From assembly GCF_047495875.1 (NCBI RefSeq), contig NC_092474.1:8556501-8620500 (forward strand): a stretch of 64,000 bases of DNA, read 5' to 3'. Shown piece after piece: positions 37,111 through 49,420 of this stretch (its first letter is position 1; every line of letters begins with the position of its first letter). The position numbers were made by a program, and so were the translations under genes. The notes below the pieces were generated by a model, which was given only the letters and a program-made list of their open reading frames with translations, was not told where the DNA came from and ran no database searches. The DNA comes from Pithys albifrons albifrons. Taxonomy: Eukaryota > Chordata > Aves > Passeriformes > Thamnophilidae.

Positions 37111-39683
37111 TAAAAGCATCCAAAGCAGCCCAGCTGCAATATTCCAAAACAGATGTCCAGGCTTTGGGCAAAGGAGACACCTCTACAGGAGAGGGGACAA
37201 ACAGGCTCCCCAGCACCTTTTACACTGTTAATTCATTCAGAAGATCCAAAGCTCTTCATAATGACAGGTTTTGGAAAAAGGGCAAGAGTCCCCAGGGGAG
37301 ACAGGCACAGAAGTTTCTCATAAGCATATAAACAAGACGTAGGTAAAGGAGTCTTGGGGTACACATTAAACACATTCATTTCTTCATTTTTATGAATGAC
37401 TGAATTTCTTCCATTTCTCCTTCCCCTCCATGGTACAACATCCTCATGCAGACAACAGGCAATCAGATATGTCCACATCAATGTTCATGTGACAAGGATC
37501 TGACCAGGAGCTGCATAACTGACCCCAACACAGACTTCAGCTCCGAGTTAGCATTCAAACACAAACTGAGCTGTGTCAGTGCTCCTATGCAAACCAAACT
37601 AGTCTAAGATTATCTCTGTTCTAAACCATTTACCAAATAGGTCTCATGGTGAACATGTGCTGACTCTTGATCTAGGGAATGCATCCAAGGAAAACAGCTG
37701 CCAGAGGCTTCACTGCAAATGAACACTGTGTGCTAAAGGAGTCCTGTGCCTGACACGGAGCTGGAAAGCTGGCTGGAGGTTGAAGTGGGGACAGTTCACT
37801 CCCTCATGTGCCATCTCTGAAGAAAGCCACACACAGACACAAAGAACAGGGCCGTGCTTTGCAGCGAACCCCAGCTTAGAACAGTCCTCTGTAGTGGGCA
37901 CAAGCTCCTGCTGCTCTCCCTGGAGAAGCACCTCCCCACACACCCACATACACCTGGTGGGCACTGAAGCCTGTCAGGGGCCTGCACAGGCTGTGCAGGG
38001 CTGCCCCTGCCCCAGAGCCCTCCCACAGCTCCCTGGGAGGATGGGTCACCCCACCAGCACCCAGCCTGACCTAGGACCCCTCCAGCAGCACTGCCACCAC
38101 CCCAGGAACAGCTCCATGTTAGCACTGCTCCCCTCTGCAGGGGAGAGACAGGAGCCTGGACCAGTACTAACAAACCTACTAATTAAAAACTTTGGAAGGG
38201 CTTAAAATTCATTTTTGTGGGGAATGAGAACAGTTTGAAAAACCAGAACAAATGCCTTTCTTTGATAAACAGGGAGCAGAGCCAGGATCTCAGCAGGCTG
38301 CAGCCAGGAACACTGACTGGGAAGGGGTAATTCCCATGTCTGCCCCACCAGATGTTCCCCATTGCTGCCCTGCAAAGCTTCATCACCATGGGCAGGAACA
38401 GCAAGAGAAATGGCCCAGCTACAGATCTGCCAGTCCAAGACATTTCATTTGAAATTAGCATTTGACTTTACTGATTTCTCCTTCCCATACCCTCTGAAAA
38501 TTGATTTTCTCCAAGATTTTGAGAGCCTACATCAAAGGAGATGGAAACCAGTTCAGGGTACACAAAAGAAAGGCCAGCAAGTACATCTGGATAACTTTTA
38601 AAGATAATTACTCATTTTCATATCCTCCTTCCGTTCTTCTGGCCAGGACCACCAGATACCACATGAACAACCTTCCTTGGAGCATTTTCTTGGCACACCA
38701 GGGTACCAAGGGTCTTCAGATGAAATTCTGAAAACACTCAGACCTGGGCTATGATACCCTTGCAAAAGCTAAAGTCTGGTGTGGAAGATGTCCACACATT
38801 TCCCACTGAGCTGACAGGAGCATTACTCTGGGCCTGGTTAGTGAAGTCCCAGCACAATAGTGCTGTAAGGCCCTTAATTATGCTGTGCTTTAGCAGCATT
38901 CCTTGGCCCAGCAGAGCAGACCAGCAGTATGAGACATGAACACTGGCCAAGCTTTGTTTCTATGTTCCTGTCTCCTGAGCCCATGAGGAACATCTGGTTG
39001 CCTTCCTTGCACTGTGGAGGGTGGGCATGGGTGGGTCCCCACTGACAGCAACAAGGCTACAGCGAGCAGAACACCCCAAGCAGCCTATTGATCCACACAA
39101 GATGAGGCAAGACGAAGGACGTGCTTGGAGAGGAGCCTGCAAGGCTTTTGCCACACTGGCAGCAGAAGCAAGGGACACAGAAATTAGGATCTGCGTGAAT
39201 GTCAGTGCTGCAAAGAAAACTGGGATAATGTAAGATGAAAGACTGGACTGTGGCCTGCAGAGAAAGTGGCCACCCATTTCCTTCTCTCCAGAGACCAGAA
39301 CAGGGTCCACTACACTGCACAACACTTCCTGGTCCCTGCCAGGACATGGGCATCTTCTCTGAGGGGTTTAACCACATCAGAGGCAGTGCAGGAAGGCACA
39401 GGCTTACTGCCGATTTCAGTGGCAAGGCAGGACCACGAACCAGGACTCAGCAGCCCAGACCCTCACAACCTAGGCTTGATTCTAGAAGGGTTCAGGAGGT
39501 CTCTTCCACAAAAGTTCCACAGGAAAACTGCCTGTGCAAAGCAGAGGCCCAGTCCTGTTCCTGAGGGTTGTTCACCACGTGGGACTCCCATGACCTCAGG
39601 CAGGTGAGGACACTGCTCTTTCACTTAGGAATGCAGGAGCAGCCAGGGCACTGCCTCCCTGCTTCAAAGCAGTTCAAGTTCCA
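37111..39683. other. Non-coding stretch, no clear feature
   Basis: Mixed composition with an AT-richer patch at 38420-38640. Short chance frames only. No repeat family was recognised before the CR1 end at 39684. Confidence 0.5.
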
Positions 39684-39802
39684 GGTGTGTTCAAGAAATT
39701 ACTGGACATGGCACTCAATGCTCTGGTCGAGTTGGCAAAGTGGTATTTGGTCAAAGGTTGGACTCCATCTCAGAAGTCTTTTCCAACCTAATTGATTCTG
39801 TG
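39684..39802 (+). mobile_element. CR1 retrotransposon 3' end (avian type)
   Basis: GTGTTCAAGAAATTACTGGAC, GGCACTCAATGCTCTGGTC, TTTGGTCAAAGGTTGGACTC and CAGAAGTCTTTTCCAACC follow in order and end in ATTGATTCTGTG, the short terminal repeat typical of CR1 in birds. This is the best evidence for the organism. The copy is 5'-truncated, as usual for CR1, and has point changes, for example in the GATGATCT region. Sequence left of 39684 may belong to it but could not be matched. It has no coding capacity. Confidence 0.85.
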
Positions 39803-41029
39803 TGTCCCTTCTCTTAGAGGGGTTTGGGAGGTGCTTCTTAGAATAGCAAACAGAAAATAGAAAATAAAAAAATCTTGATCCTGGGTTGTCCTAACTCATT
39901 TAAAGGTGTATAGTAACTCCACAGAATCAGCTTGTCTGATTTGAATGCCAAGGCATAATTCAGAGAGAGGTTGGGAAGCTATGAGATCTTGGTGAGAGAC
40001 ACCAAGTCCTGAAGAGGTTTCAGACACATCCCTGCTCCACAGTACCCTGCTGAGGAACTCAGGCAGATTCCCATCACACTGGTTCTCTCATGGCACATCT
40101 GCAGAGGCCCATGGCTGCAGAGTTCCTGGGACCAGGACTGGGATGGCAGAGGTAGAAGCCTCTCCCTGAGGTGTGCTATGCTCAGGGCAGAACCCTCCCC
40201 ACTGGCACAGGGAGACGGAGGCACTGCTTGGTGTGGCTGTCCACCAACCTGACCCAGCAGTCTGTCCCCGGTCCTTGGGGCAAGGGCCCTGCCAGCAAGT
40301 GACATGCTGGCTGCAGGCTCAGCAGCTCCATGCAGCTGAGAGCCCAGCACAGAGGGAAGCCTGGATTAGCTCCTGGCACTGTAGGAAGTGCAATAATAGC
40401 AGAAGCAGAGCAGCAGGCAGCAATTGTGGAGTCTGAGCAAAAATCCCTTGTTTTCACTGGCTAGTTCTGGTTTCATGTTTCTGATCTTTTAAACATCAGG
40501 CACTCCCCAAGCCCAGCCAACAGCTCCCTGATGCAGCACTGCTCTGCCAGCAGCCTGACCTGTGCCAATAGGTTTCCTACAAACTGCCAGCTCCAGGCTG
40601 GAGACAGAGCTCCAGCCCCACTGCATATGGGCTGGCAGCATCCCCCAGCAGCAGAAGCAGCTGGGCTCCCTCCCCAGAGAGCAGCACCATTCCACTCACC
40701 TCCAGCCAAGGCTCACAGCTCAAAGACACTTTTCCTGGCCTGTCTCTGCAGGCAAACCCACAAGTGCCCCAAACCAAGGCAGCCAAGTCACAGAGAGCTC
40801 TCGGCAGCAGCAAGGCATGAGACCAGTACGAACCAGTGCCAGCCATGGGCACTGACATGTGCTCTGCTGTCAGCCCAGCCACTTAACCACACTGTTTTTT
40901 CCCTGGCTGTGAGGCATCCAGCAACAGACCTGCTTGTTTTCCCTTCCAAAGGGGAGAGAGAGAAGGAAGCTATGGAAAATAAAATCCCTCTCTTCAGCCT
41001 GGAAAAAGCTGCATGCTACAAAGACCACT
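39803..41029. other. C/A-rich non-coding stretch
   Basis: A short AT-rich patch at 39850-39970, then strongly C/A-biased sequence: line 40501-40560 has 28 C, 13 A, 11 G and 8 T. The 166-codon frame at 40531-41031 (+) is antisense to others and has no domain. Confidence 0.5.
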
Positions 41030-41210
41030 GAAGCGATGAGAGGTCATGTAGGTAGGTGAAGGGTTAACAGGTGGAAGTCAACATCCCTCTACCAGGCAGC
41101 CAATATTTCTATCAATAAATTATGCATCAGCATCTAGTAATAATGACCTAGCAGCTAGAGCTATTTAAAACAAACCAATCGATGGTATTAACGTAATCCC
41201 CAGGAGAAAA
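41030..41210. promoter_or_regulatory. Candidate conserved non-coding element
   Basis: AT-rich with CCAATATTTCTATCAATAAATTATGCATCAG-type sequence, AGTAATAATGACC and CAATCGATGG cores and a TTAACGTAATCC stretch. It has sharp borders to C-rich flanks. The regulatory role is inferred. Confidence 0.35.
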
Positions 41211-41739
41211 CAAGACACCACACACAGCTGGGACTGGAGCAGATCAGGCCAAGGAGAAAGGGACCTTTGGCTGGGAGAGCAGTTGGCTGCAGGGGACAGA
41301 GAGGTCCCTGAGCTGAAAGGTCAGACAGAGGCTCCAGCTAGGCCAAGAGCAGAGAATAGAAACCACCTCCCCAGGCCTGCACGGCAGCCTTGGGAAGGGC
41401 TGGTACCAAGACCACCGCCTGGCTCACATGCACAGCAGTGGCTGCAGCCCAACTTGATCTCCCAGGCCAGACCCTGCCCAAGGGTCTGGGCCGTGCCAGT
41501 GTTCTCACTGCAGGGCACAGGCCACAGCCCAACCCAGCAGGCACAATGTATGTAATCCTGCTCATCCCCAGTGCTGCTCACCATGCAGAGCCAGCAGAAC
41601 GGGGAGGGGAGCAGGGACATGGGACCCATCACACCCCAACCCTGCGCTGGCCATGCCAGGCCCCAGCAGCACAGCCCCAGTGTATGGACACAGGGCTCAC
41701 CAGCCCACACACAGAACACACTTCATGTGCATTGTCCGT

Positions 41740-41950
41740 ATTAATAAATGGGGAAAGAAGGAACCATCAATCTATGAACTGCCAATTTGCACAGAACTAG
41801 CTCTTTTACTGGCTACGCACTAGCACCTTTTACAGCCCATTAATTACTTTCTCTAATAAAGTTTGACAAAATGATAACTTGCCCATGAAAAGTGTTGTAA
41901 TAAATACATTTTCTCCAACTTTGGACCATTCTTGCATGTCTAGCTCATAA
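41740..41950. promoter_or_regulatory. Candidate conserved non-coding element
   Basis: AT-rich, with GTCCGTATTAATAAATG, CTGGCTACGCACTAG, CCCATTAATTAC and GTTGTAATAAATAC. It ends about 35 bases before the candidate 42-nt minus-strand exon, so on that reading it would be conserved intron sequence just downstream of the exon, a common place for splicing regulators. This relation is speculative. Confidence 0.35.
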
Positions 41951-41983
41951 ACCACTCCCACGGTTCAGTAACTTGGAGCCTAC

Positions 41984-42025
41984 CTGTACTTTTTGGGCAA
42001 GGAGGGGGCCCCGGTGTAGTGGTTG
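41984..42025 (-). other. Candidate 42-nt exon, minus strand
   Basis: On the minus strand, GTGCTGCTGCTGTGCAG is followed by 42 bases and a donor ACAG/GTAGGC. In the phase with one base in the first split codon it reads NHYTGAPSLPKKY plus a split Arg/Ser codon. The codons are mostly C-ending, as in GC-biased avian exons, and the length is a multiple of three. I cannot name the protein. The flank just downstream in minus direction is an AT-rich, conserved-looking block. Chance is the main alternative. Confidence 0.25.
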
Positions 42026-43039
42026 CTGCACAGCAGCAGCACAGTGGCACCAGTGCCAACGCCAGCAAGCAAGTCCTCTGCAAAGCAGGTGGGAGCCAAC
42101 CCCACTCTGGCACTCGCAGCCTGGGCTGAGCATCGCCCACTCTGTGTTTTGAAGTCCCTGCTTGCCTGGTGGGTCCTAGGGACCCACAAAGCCTGCGCTC
42201 AGGTCACCCCCCTCATTTCTCACTCCTCAGATCACACATGGATCTCCCAGCTCAAATCCCCAGCAGTGCCATGGCAGGGTTAGCCAGCTGCCTCCAGCCC
42301 TGGGCTGAAGAGGATCAGAGCCTCCAGCAGTCTGAGTGCCATCACAACCTCCAAGCAGCCAGATACCCATCTCCCACATGTGTAGCCAACTCTGCTTCGT
42401 CTCATTTCACTTCCCAGACCAGGCACAAAGACACATCATCTTTCCCAGCCTGATGCTGACAGCTTTGGGTGCTCACTGCTCCTGCTGTTTCTTTATCTAC
42501 ATAACACCACAGCTGAGCTCGGCAGAAGATACAATGGCCAAAGCTGGTCTTTCCTAATACAGAAACAGGAAGCAATCAGTATGTTTTAGTCTCAATTCCA
42601 AATTATAAACTGTTTAAAGACTTTTCTTATTACACTGCACAGGAACACAGAGACCCAACTTCCCTCCTGACACAGAAATTCATCTCTCTCATCTTCCGCA
42701 GTCAGGCCTGTAAATGTCAGTGTTGGTGACTGGCTCCAGAGCTGGTGGTCAGCACAGCTGTGTCACTGCAGGCAAAGAATGAGGCACGTGCCTGCCATGG
42801 GTGACCCCTGCCAGCCTCCCTCCCTGTCCCAAGGCTAGCTGCCCACTCTGGCCCAGCCACAGCTCAGGGAGAGCCACCACTGTCCCCTCTGCAGGAGTAC
42901 AGCGAGGGCAGCAGTGCTGGCCAAAGGCCCGAGTGGGTTGTCCTGCTGATGGGCTGGCATGGCCTGGCACGTGCCCATGCTGCCAGCTGGACACATGTTC
43001 ACTGTGCAGGCTGTGCTGCACCCCCAGCAGCCAAAGGCT
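42026..43039. other. C-rich non-coding stretch
   Basis: Chance frames in several phases, no domain. A modest AT patch at 42560-42640. No mobile element was recognised. Confidence 0.5.
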
Positions 43040-43290
43040 CCTTCTTCCTTGTTTAATTAGTTGAGTGACTCTGCTCTGCCCAGTAAAATCATCACCCCCC
43101 TCGGCAGTGCCATGGCATAGAAATTTATGATCATAATTTAGAGGCTGAATTACCACTGTCAGTACCTGTGCCATATGAATTACTCATTCATATTAAATTC
43201 AACTGTTGACTTTGCAGGGTTATATGAAGCGGGAACACTTAGAACCAATGAAATAATGGAGGAGAAAGAATTATGGTCAGGGAACTTACA
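43040..43290. promoter_or_regulatory. Candidate conserved non-coding element
   Basis: AT-rich block with GTTTAATTAGTTG, AATTTATGATCATAATTTAG, GAATTACTCATTCATATTAAATTC and an ACCAATGAAATAATGG stretch. Homeodomain and POU-like AT cores are frequent. The borders to C-rich DNA are sharp. No coding sense. Confidence 0.4.
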
Positions 43291-46119
43291 CTGGCTGTTC
43301 AAGGCACCCTGTGCAGAGCCCACCTGCCCTTCCCTGGCCAAGGCTCTGCCAGCAGCACTGTGTATGGCAGAGGTGCTGTGCCAGGCTTCCCAGGATCAGC
43401 CCAGCAGAGCTGGGACTGCAGCTCATCCTCTCCCTGCTCCCATGGCTGGAGTTCTAGCCATGCAGAGCTCTGCGGTCAGAGGATCTGAAGCAGGATCTGT
43501 CCTCGCCAAGAGTTAAGGAACTTCATCAGAGGCCTGCACTGGCATGAAGTCTGTCCATCCCTGAAACCAGAAATGGAAGGACATGCTGTGGCAAGATTTT
43601 CATGTCCACATACACACAGAATTTGCTGGTCTGTAGAGTCACAGTCAGCAGCTCAGGGACACTCAGCACAGCACCAGGGGCCTCACATCCCAGTGTGATG
43701 ATCTGAACCCAGCACTGACTTGACTTTCACGTGGAGATGCTTGTGAAGAGTCACTCAGACACTTGTCTACCCTACAAAATCAGAGCAATGAACTTGAATT
43801 CCTGCCAGCCTAGACACACTTGGTCCAAGACTTCCCATTCCAGCAGCCTGCTATGACATTACAACTTGACTTGCACAGAGAAGCTTCTGGAGCTCCTGCA
43901 ATGCTGCAAACTGGAAACAAAAAGCTCTTTGAATGGGAAGCCCAAGTCTCAAGCAAGCTGATCCTGAAATGATGACTTTAACAACTTATGTGCAGGCAGG
44001 ATTTCCAATGCACAAAGAGCAAAGTACATTTGTATATGCAGCAAGTATTAATCAACTACTGCAGAAAAAAGGTCCATTGACCAAAAAAGGAGTCTGGGAC
44101 GCTTCATTACAATCCTGAGGTTCTTGGTATTGGCAAAATAACTTCCTCAAAGAAAGTTACAAAACCTCATTCCATACAGATATCCTCACATCCATCCCAG
44201 ACCTCTCTCATGGAAAGAAGTGTATATAAAATTCATATGCACGGTTTCAATCAAGTGCATTTATCTGTATAGATTTCCCTTTTTTTGCCAAGATAATGTC
44301 AGAAACTCTACACAAATCATCACAATTTACACTCTCCTCCTCTTTAGTATAAGGCAGACTCTGCCAAATCAAGGGGTAATACATCATATTATTTCTAGGA
44401 ATCCAAGGGCTGCCTCCTGCCACCTGCTTTATGAAATACCTACATCTTTGATTCATTGAACCCTGCCTCACCTTGTGGGTAGAAAAGCTTTTCTCCCTCC
44501 TTGTAGAACTTCATTTAACAAGTTGTGTACTGGGGTGCCTGGCTGACACCAGCCTCTGCCCCTCAAGCCAGGATTAACCCTCCCTGCTAACATGGGACCA
44601 CATGAATTCTGGAAAGCCTGCCAAGGATTTATTTTTTAGAAAATAATAATATATTTTGTCCTTCCAGGGGAGACATCTCCTGCAACCAATGCTGTCAGTT
44701 GCACATCTGAGGAAATGCTGAGCTGAGCAGAACTGGAGGGTGCCCCAGCACTTCTCTTTTTGCCTACTAAGAGCATATGGACCCCAGGACAGAGATCCCC
44801 TCTTTTCTGGGCATGCCCCAATCAGTGTGGCAACAGAAGCTTCCAGCAGAAACTCCATTTTTTTAATAAACCTCCTTCTCTTTAAACACAGGCTGTGTTG
44901 CCTCCATGAACCCAAATTAAAACACCAAGTAAAAGCAAATTCCAGAAAGCCAAGAACCAAATCTAGCCAACCTAAGCACCTAAATCCCTTTGCAAAGAGT
45001 CTCCAAACCCCATTGCAATGCTGGGCAGGGCATGGACATGCTGAGATCACTGCCAGATATTCCATCTCTGTGCACCTACCAACCCCTTCTCCAGGGGAGA
45101 GGATGGAGAGCAAAGGGAACCTCAGTCCCTTGGCAAGAGACCCCCAAGGTCTCCAAGAGCCATGGGGTGGGTGGTTGTACCGAAGGCATTTCAGAACAGG
45201 ATTTCACAGTTCTGCAGCAGTGGTGTTCACACTGCTGTGAAGCTGGGCCTCCTGCAAGAACCTGCCATGCAATCACAACAGACAACTTAGTATTCCAGCT
45301 GCACATCCCAGCACCACACAGCAGATCGAATATGCATTGGTAAATACTGCTCCTGCTGCAGAAGTCCAGAGAGAAGTTATCAAGAGGAAAAGCAAATGTG
45401 TACAGCAAACAGTAAGTGCACTGGAGAACACAACTGCAATACAAAGCATGTCCTTCCTTCCCTTCCGATGCCAGCTCTGGAACAACTAATTCTGTGTAAG
45501 GATGCCAGTCACCAAAAGACCTCAGATGCCCTTCTTCCACAACTCTGAAAACTGAAAGAAAAGTATGACACTTTCTGTCTTGCAAAGCTGGTGCCCACAG
45601 ATGCTGATGGCCCTGTGTACCCCCTCCCCACATAAACAGGCCTGTCACTGCTCTCTGCATTAACTCAACAGCTCCTCTTCCTTCCCAGATCAGGCTGCAA
45701 CCCAGAACACTGCTCCATCCTCACAGGTAGAGAACAGCCAGTGTACCTTACAGACATTTCTCCAGGAAACAAGGTTCAAAACCTTCATCAGTTTCCAGCC
45801 CCCTTCCAAAGACCCCCAGCAGGACCCTCCTGATATCAAGGACTTCAAAGGAAGGAGTCCAGTCATGCAGAACCAGCTTTCCCAGCTCCTGCTCTTTTAC
45901 AATGACGAGTCCTTTCAGCTAAAAATTTTTAAGTGCAAGGTCCTCTCTGGTCTTCCTAAAAGGGCTACAGCCCCTAGCCTAACAGCTTGCTGGTAAGCTT
46001 CTTCCTTGTACTTTTTGATCTAAATGCACTCTCCCAACCACAGCCACACAGCTGAGGATGGCACATTGAGCCCAATGGGAAGGCACTCTGGGGCTGGGAG
46101 AGCTCAGGCAGGATGCATT
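43291..46119. other. Non-coding stretch
   Basis: C/A-rich apart from AT-richer patches at 43900-44110 and 44210-44400. The frames at 44574-45113 (-), 44740-45240 (+) and 45076-45660 (-) overlap on opposite strands and have no domain. The AAG/GTGAGG donor-like sequence (minus) near 44471 lacks a convincing acceptor. Confidence 0.45.
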
Positions 46120-46600
46120 TTGTCCACTTACAGTCCTATTGAGGCCATAATTTCAGACATTTTCCACAGATTAGAAAAAAGGGGGTTGGTTTTTTTTTTA
46201 TAGGAAGCAAGTCCAGGGCTAAAATCTTTCCCTGCATCTCATGTCCAGTAGCAAGGTCTCCTCTGTTCATTATAATCTTCAGTGTAACTTCTGCTCTGCA
46301 GCTCCTTTAATCACGTCAGATATGGGAACAGAAATATGTCATTGTTCCTTGGCCATGAACAATGCCATCCGTGGAGCCATGAGAAAGTGCAAGATGGATA
46401 TAAAAAAGGAGGGCTCTTGTCTCCCCATAATCTCTTCTACAAACTGACAAAAGAGGGTTTTGTAAAGAGAAAATTGCCACATACAGAAACAAAACAAAAA
46501 TAGAGCATGCGAGCTAGGACCACTTTTATCTGGAGAGGCACCACAGGGAGATATGCCAAATGTGATTCATTTTAACAAGTTTAGCCCTTGAGAGACGAGA
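46120..46600. promoter_or_regulatory. Candidate conserved element with an inverted SOX-site pair
   Basis: CATTGTTC (46340-46347) and GAACAATG (46357-46364) are perfect inverted arms, each an exact SOX-type site, with a 9-base spacer. Around them lie TAATCACGTCAG (CRE-like half site), GATATAAAAAAGG, and CATGCGAGC. A run of ten T lies at 46190-46199. The block is AT-rich and free of frames with protein character. SOX dimers such as SOX9 are known to use inverted sites, though usually at shorter spacing, so this arrangement is suggestive only. Confidence 0.45.
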
Positions 46601-49309
46601 GCAGAGCCCCCCATTAAGAATGAGGAGGTTAGCCAGGAGGGTCAGGGGGGAACAAGGCCTGGCACAGCCAGGGAGGGTAAGTGACCCTGAAGACTGCTGC
46701 TTCCCTTATTACAGTGGCAAGGGGCTCAGCCTGGGACAAATGCCTGGAAAAAACAGCCTGGTCTGGGGGTGGGGATGTTCAGGGAATTTTACCACTGTTA
46801 GTTTTGTTAGGTTAGCCTGTGCACTGGCTCAGTAACAGTGGAGTAATTAAAGTCCATAAACAGATACAGAGGTTCTTGCTCCCCCATCCAAACAGGCAGC
46901 TAGCAATGGTTAACTGGATAACTGTTTGGGGAGACTCTTCCCCTGCACAGGCACCTGAGAAAACACTCTGGAGCTGCTGAGCAGCTGCATGCAGAGCACC
47001 AACAGGCTTTGGTAAAATACCAGACACACACCCACGTGTGCCTGGGACTGGCCCTCCTGTCCCCAGGCTCTGCAGGTACAGAAAGACCCAGATCAATACA
47101 ACTGTGAGGCCCTTTGAACGAAATCAATGCAGCTCAAAAAGCATCTAAGTCCTGGTGTCACCACATTATTTATTCCCCAAAGTCCCCATCCCACATCAGT
47201 CAAAGGAAGTGCTTGAGCACGTTCCCTCCCTCCACCCTGCAGCATACAATTAAATCTCAGGCTCAGGTTCTGCTTCCAGATGTATAACAGGATTGCAAAT
47301 CATTGACACTGCACAGCCTGCAAACTACCACCAATTTGGAGCGAGAGAGGTCACAGGGGACGATGGCACTGGAGCTCTCACCAGAAAAGGAGAAGCCAGT
47401 GCCCTTGTGTGAGCAGCTCTGCCCCACACTCCTCACAGGTTCTCCCTTCCAGCTCTTCGCTGCCTCCCTGGGACGTCGCTCTGTTCACTGCCTCCTTTCA
47501 AGCTATTGTTAGTTTATTAAGTGCCTTAAGAGATGCAATTTGTGCCCCAGGAGAACAAGCTGCAGAGAAAGAGCTCGACAGTCCTGGTGGCCTGGCAGCA
47601 GCAGCCAAATGTCACATCCTGGCGCAGCAGGCAGCAGCATGGAAGCAACAGCATCCCCCCCACTGTGCCTCCAAAGAATGAGCAGGACGGGCACAGCCCC
47701 ACCGTGGCACTGCCCACCCTCCACAGAGGGGCCACAGTCCAGCTGTAGCACCAATAAACCCGTGGGCATGACAGGACACAGCCACGGGGCCGGGCACGGA
47801 GTGGGACTGGGAGGTCCAGCCCCAGCCCAGGCCACCAGCGGTCAGGCAGGGCTCAGGCAGGGACGAAGCAGCACCTTCTCTCCCACCCATCAGCCCTGCA
47901 CACGGCAAGGCCTTCCACAGAGCCAACCAGCCCTGGCTGTCCCTCCTCACCAGGGATGCACGGCTCACCCCAGGGAAGGGCTGATCGGGCTCTCGCAGGA
48001 GCGGACACACACGGGCTGCCCTCAACACCAGCCCTGGGCTGAACACAGTGCCCAGCAGCCCCTGGCAGGCTGTGGGGGGTCAAGGAGACACCCCAGAGCA
48101 CCAGCTCCATGGCAGGGATGGGGAGCTCACACACTCCCAGCCTGGAGATGCAGCAGGAGAAACACACAGGGGCTCCTCCCTTGCTCTGCTTTCACACATG
48201 TGAAAATGCAGATTAAGTGACTTGTCATACAGTGGGCACACTTGACCACAAACACCTCCCAGATCCCGTGAGGCTGGGCAGTTGGCTCTCCTCAGCTGTG
48301 GCTGCACAGTGCTCCATGCAGACTACCTCCTGAAGGCCCTCCCAGCAGCTCAGGGCTCACCCACAGCTCTCTGAAGCTGGGGCAGTGCAGGAGAGCTCTG
48401 TGTGTGCTGCCATCCCCAAACCCACCCCAGCCCCGGGCTCTGCTCCCCACTGCAGCCCAGCACCACCTCTACAGGGAAAGCAACTACTCCCCCAGCACAC
48501 CATCACAACCCTCTGCTTCACCTCCTTGCCAGCTGGGACCTTCCTCACTCACCCTCCTGGCAGACCTCAGGCCTGGAAATGGAACTTAGTTGCCAAAGAT
48601 CATCATCACATCAATAAATTGTCCACAACTTGCACAGTATAAATATCCACATGTTCTACTTTCTACCCTACAAGTTTTTAACCTGAAGGCTCCGAAGGTG
48701 AGTTGTGTTTCACAGCCTCCTATGACAGCAGCAGCTCACACACATATCACAGGTGTTTGCTTTTTTTCAGATTAATTCATATTCCCACCCATGAACAAGT
48801 GACAGGTGTCTCACTTGCTGACTCCACCCGATCATGTCAGCCAAATCCCCAGCCAAAAGCCAAGTCAGAAATTGGGTCATTTAGGATTCCCAACCAACAC
48901 TGTTAGCTCAGCACTGTTAATTATGTTTCCTATCACCAATTTACAAAGCAACTCTATTGATCTTGCCCCTACTCTGCAAATTATGAAGAAATGATGAGAA
49001 TTAAAAATGTAACATCTAAGTGGAAGCTTCCCCCCGTCAGAGAGGAGGGTTGGGTCCCTTTGCACAGAGAACCAGAGGGTTTGTCTGCAGACACCAGCCC
49101 TGGGAACCATCATACAGAGCCAAGGAGGAGGCCAGGAAACCAAGCTGGGGCCAATCAAGGAACTAACTTCAAATAAAAGGATAAATTAGAAAAAACACAG
49201 TGAATACACCTGCTCCATCAAGGCACCAGCCACACTCCCCCAGCCTCATCACAGGCCCCACTCACCTCAGCACTGAACTCCCCTCACATTAAGTCTGCCT
49301 GGAAGAAGG
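46601..49309. other. C/A-rich non-coding stretch
   Basis: The 226-codon frame at 47540-48220 (+) is rich in Ser, Gly, Gln and Arg, overlaps three other frames and has no domain, so I treat it as chance. A small AT-rich patch at 47500-47545 and another at 48600-49020 interrupt the C-rich background. Confidence 0.5.
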
Positions 49310-49420
49310 TCTGTATATTGCCATTTTTTATTTAGGCAACCAAGCAGTGGTCTAAGGAGCAATATACATTTTTTTAGCTGTGGTTATAGCTTGGAATGAA
49401 TGATCTTTCTACAAGCATGA
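49310..49420. promoter_or_regulatory. AT-rich element with a 10-bp inverted repeat
   Basis: TGTATATTGC (49312-49321) and GCAATATACA (49359-49368) are perfect inverted arms with a 37-base loop. GTGGTTATAGC (RUNX-like) and GAATGAATGATC follow. The RNA could fold into a hairpin in either sense, but the loop is long and the stem AT-rich, so it is not a typical microRNA precursor. More likely a paired protein-binding site in a conserved element. Confidence 0.35.

Noticed and set aside
47540..48220. 226-codon + strand frame as a gene
   Set aside because: Overlaps several other open frames in both strands, low-complexity Ser/Gly/Gln/Arg composition, no known motif.
48545..48585. 20-nt minus-strand microexon before GGAGG/GTGAGT
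   Set aside because: Too short and out of frame, in C-rich sequence where such donors are common.
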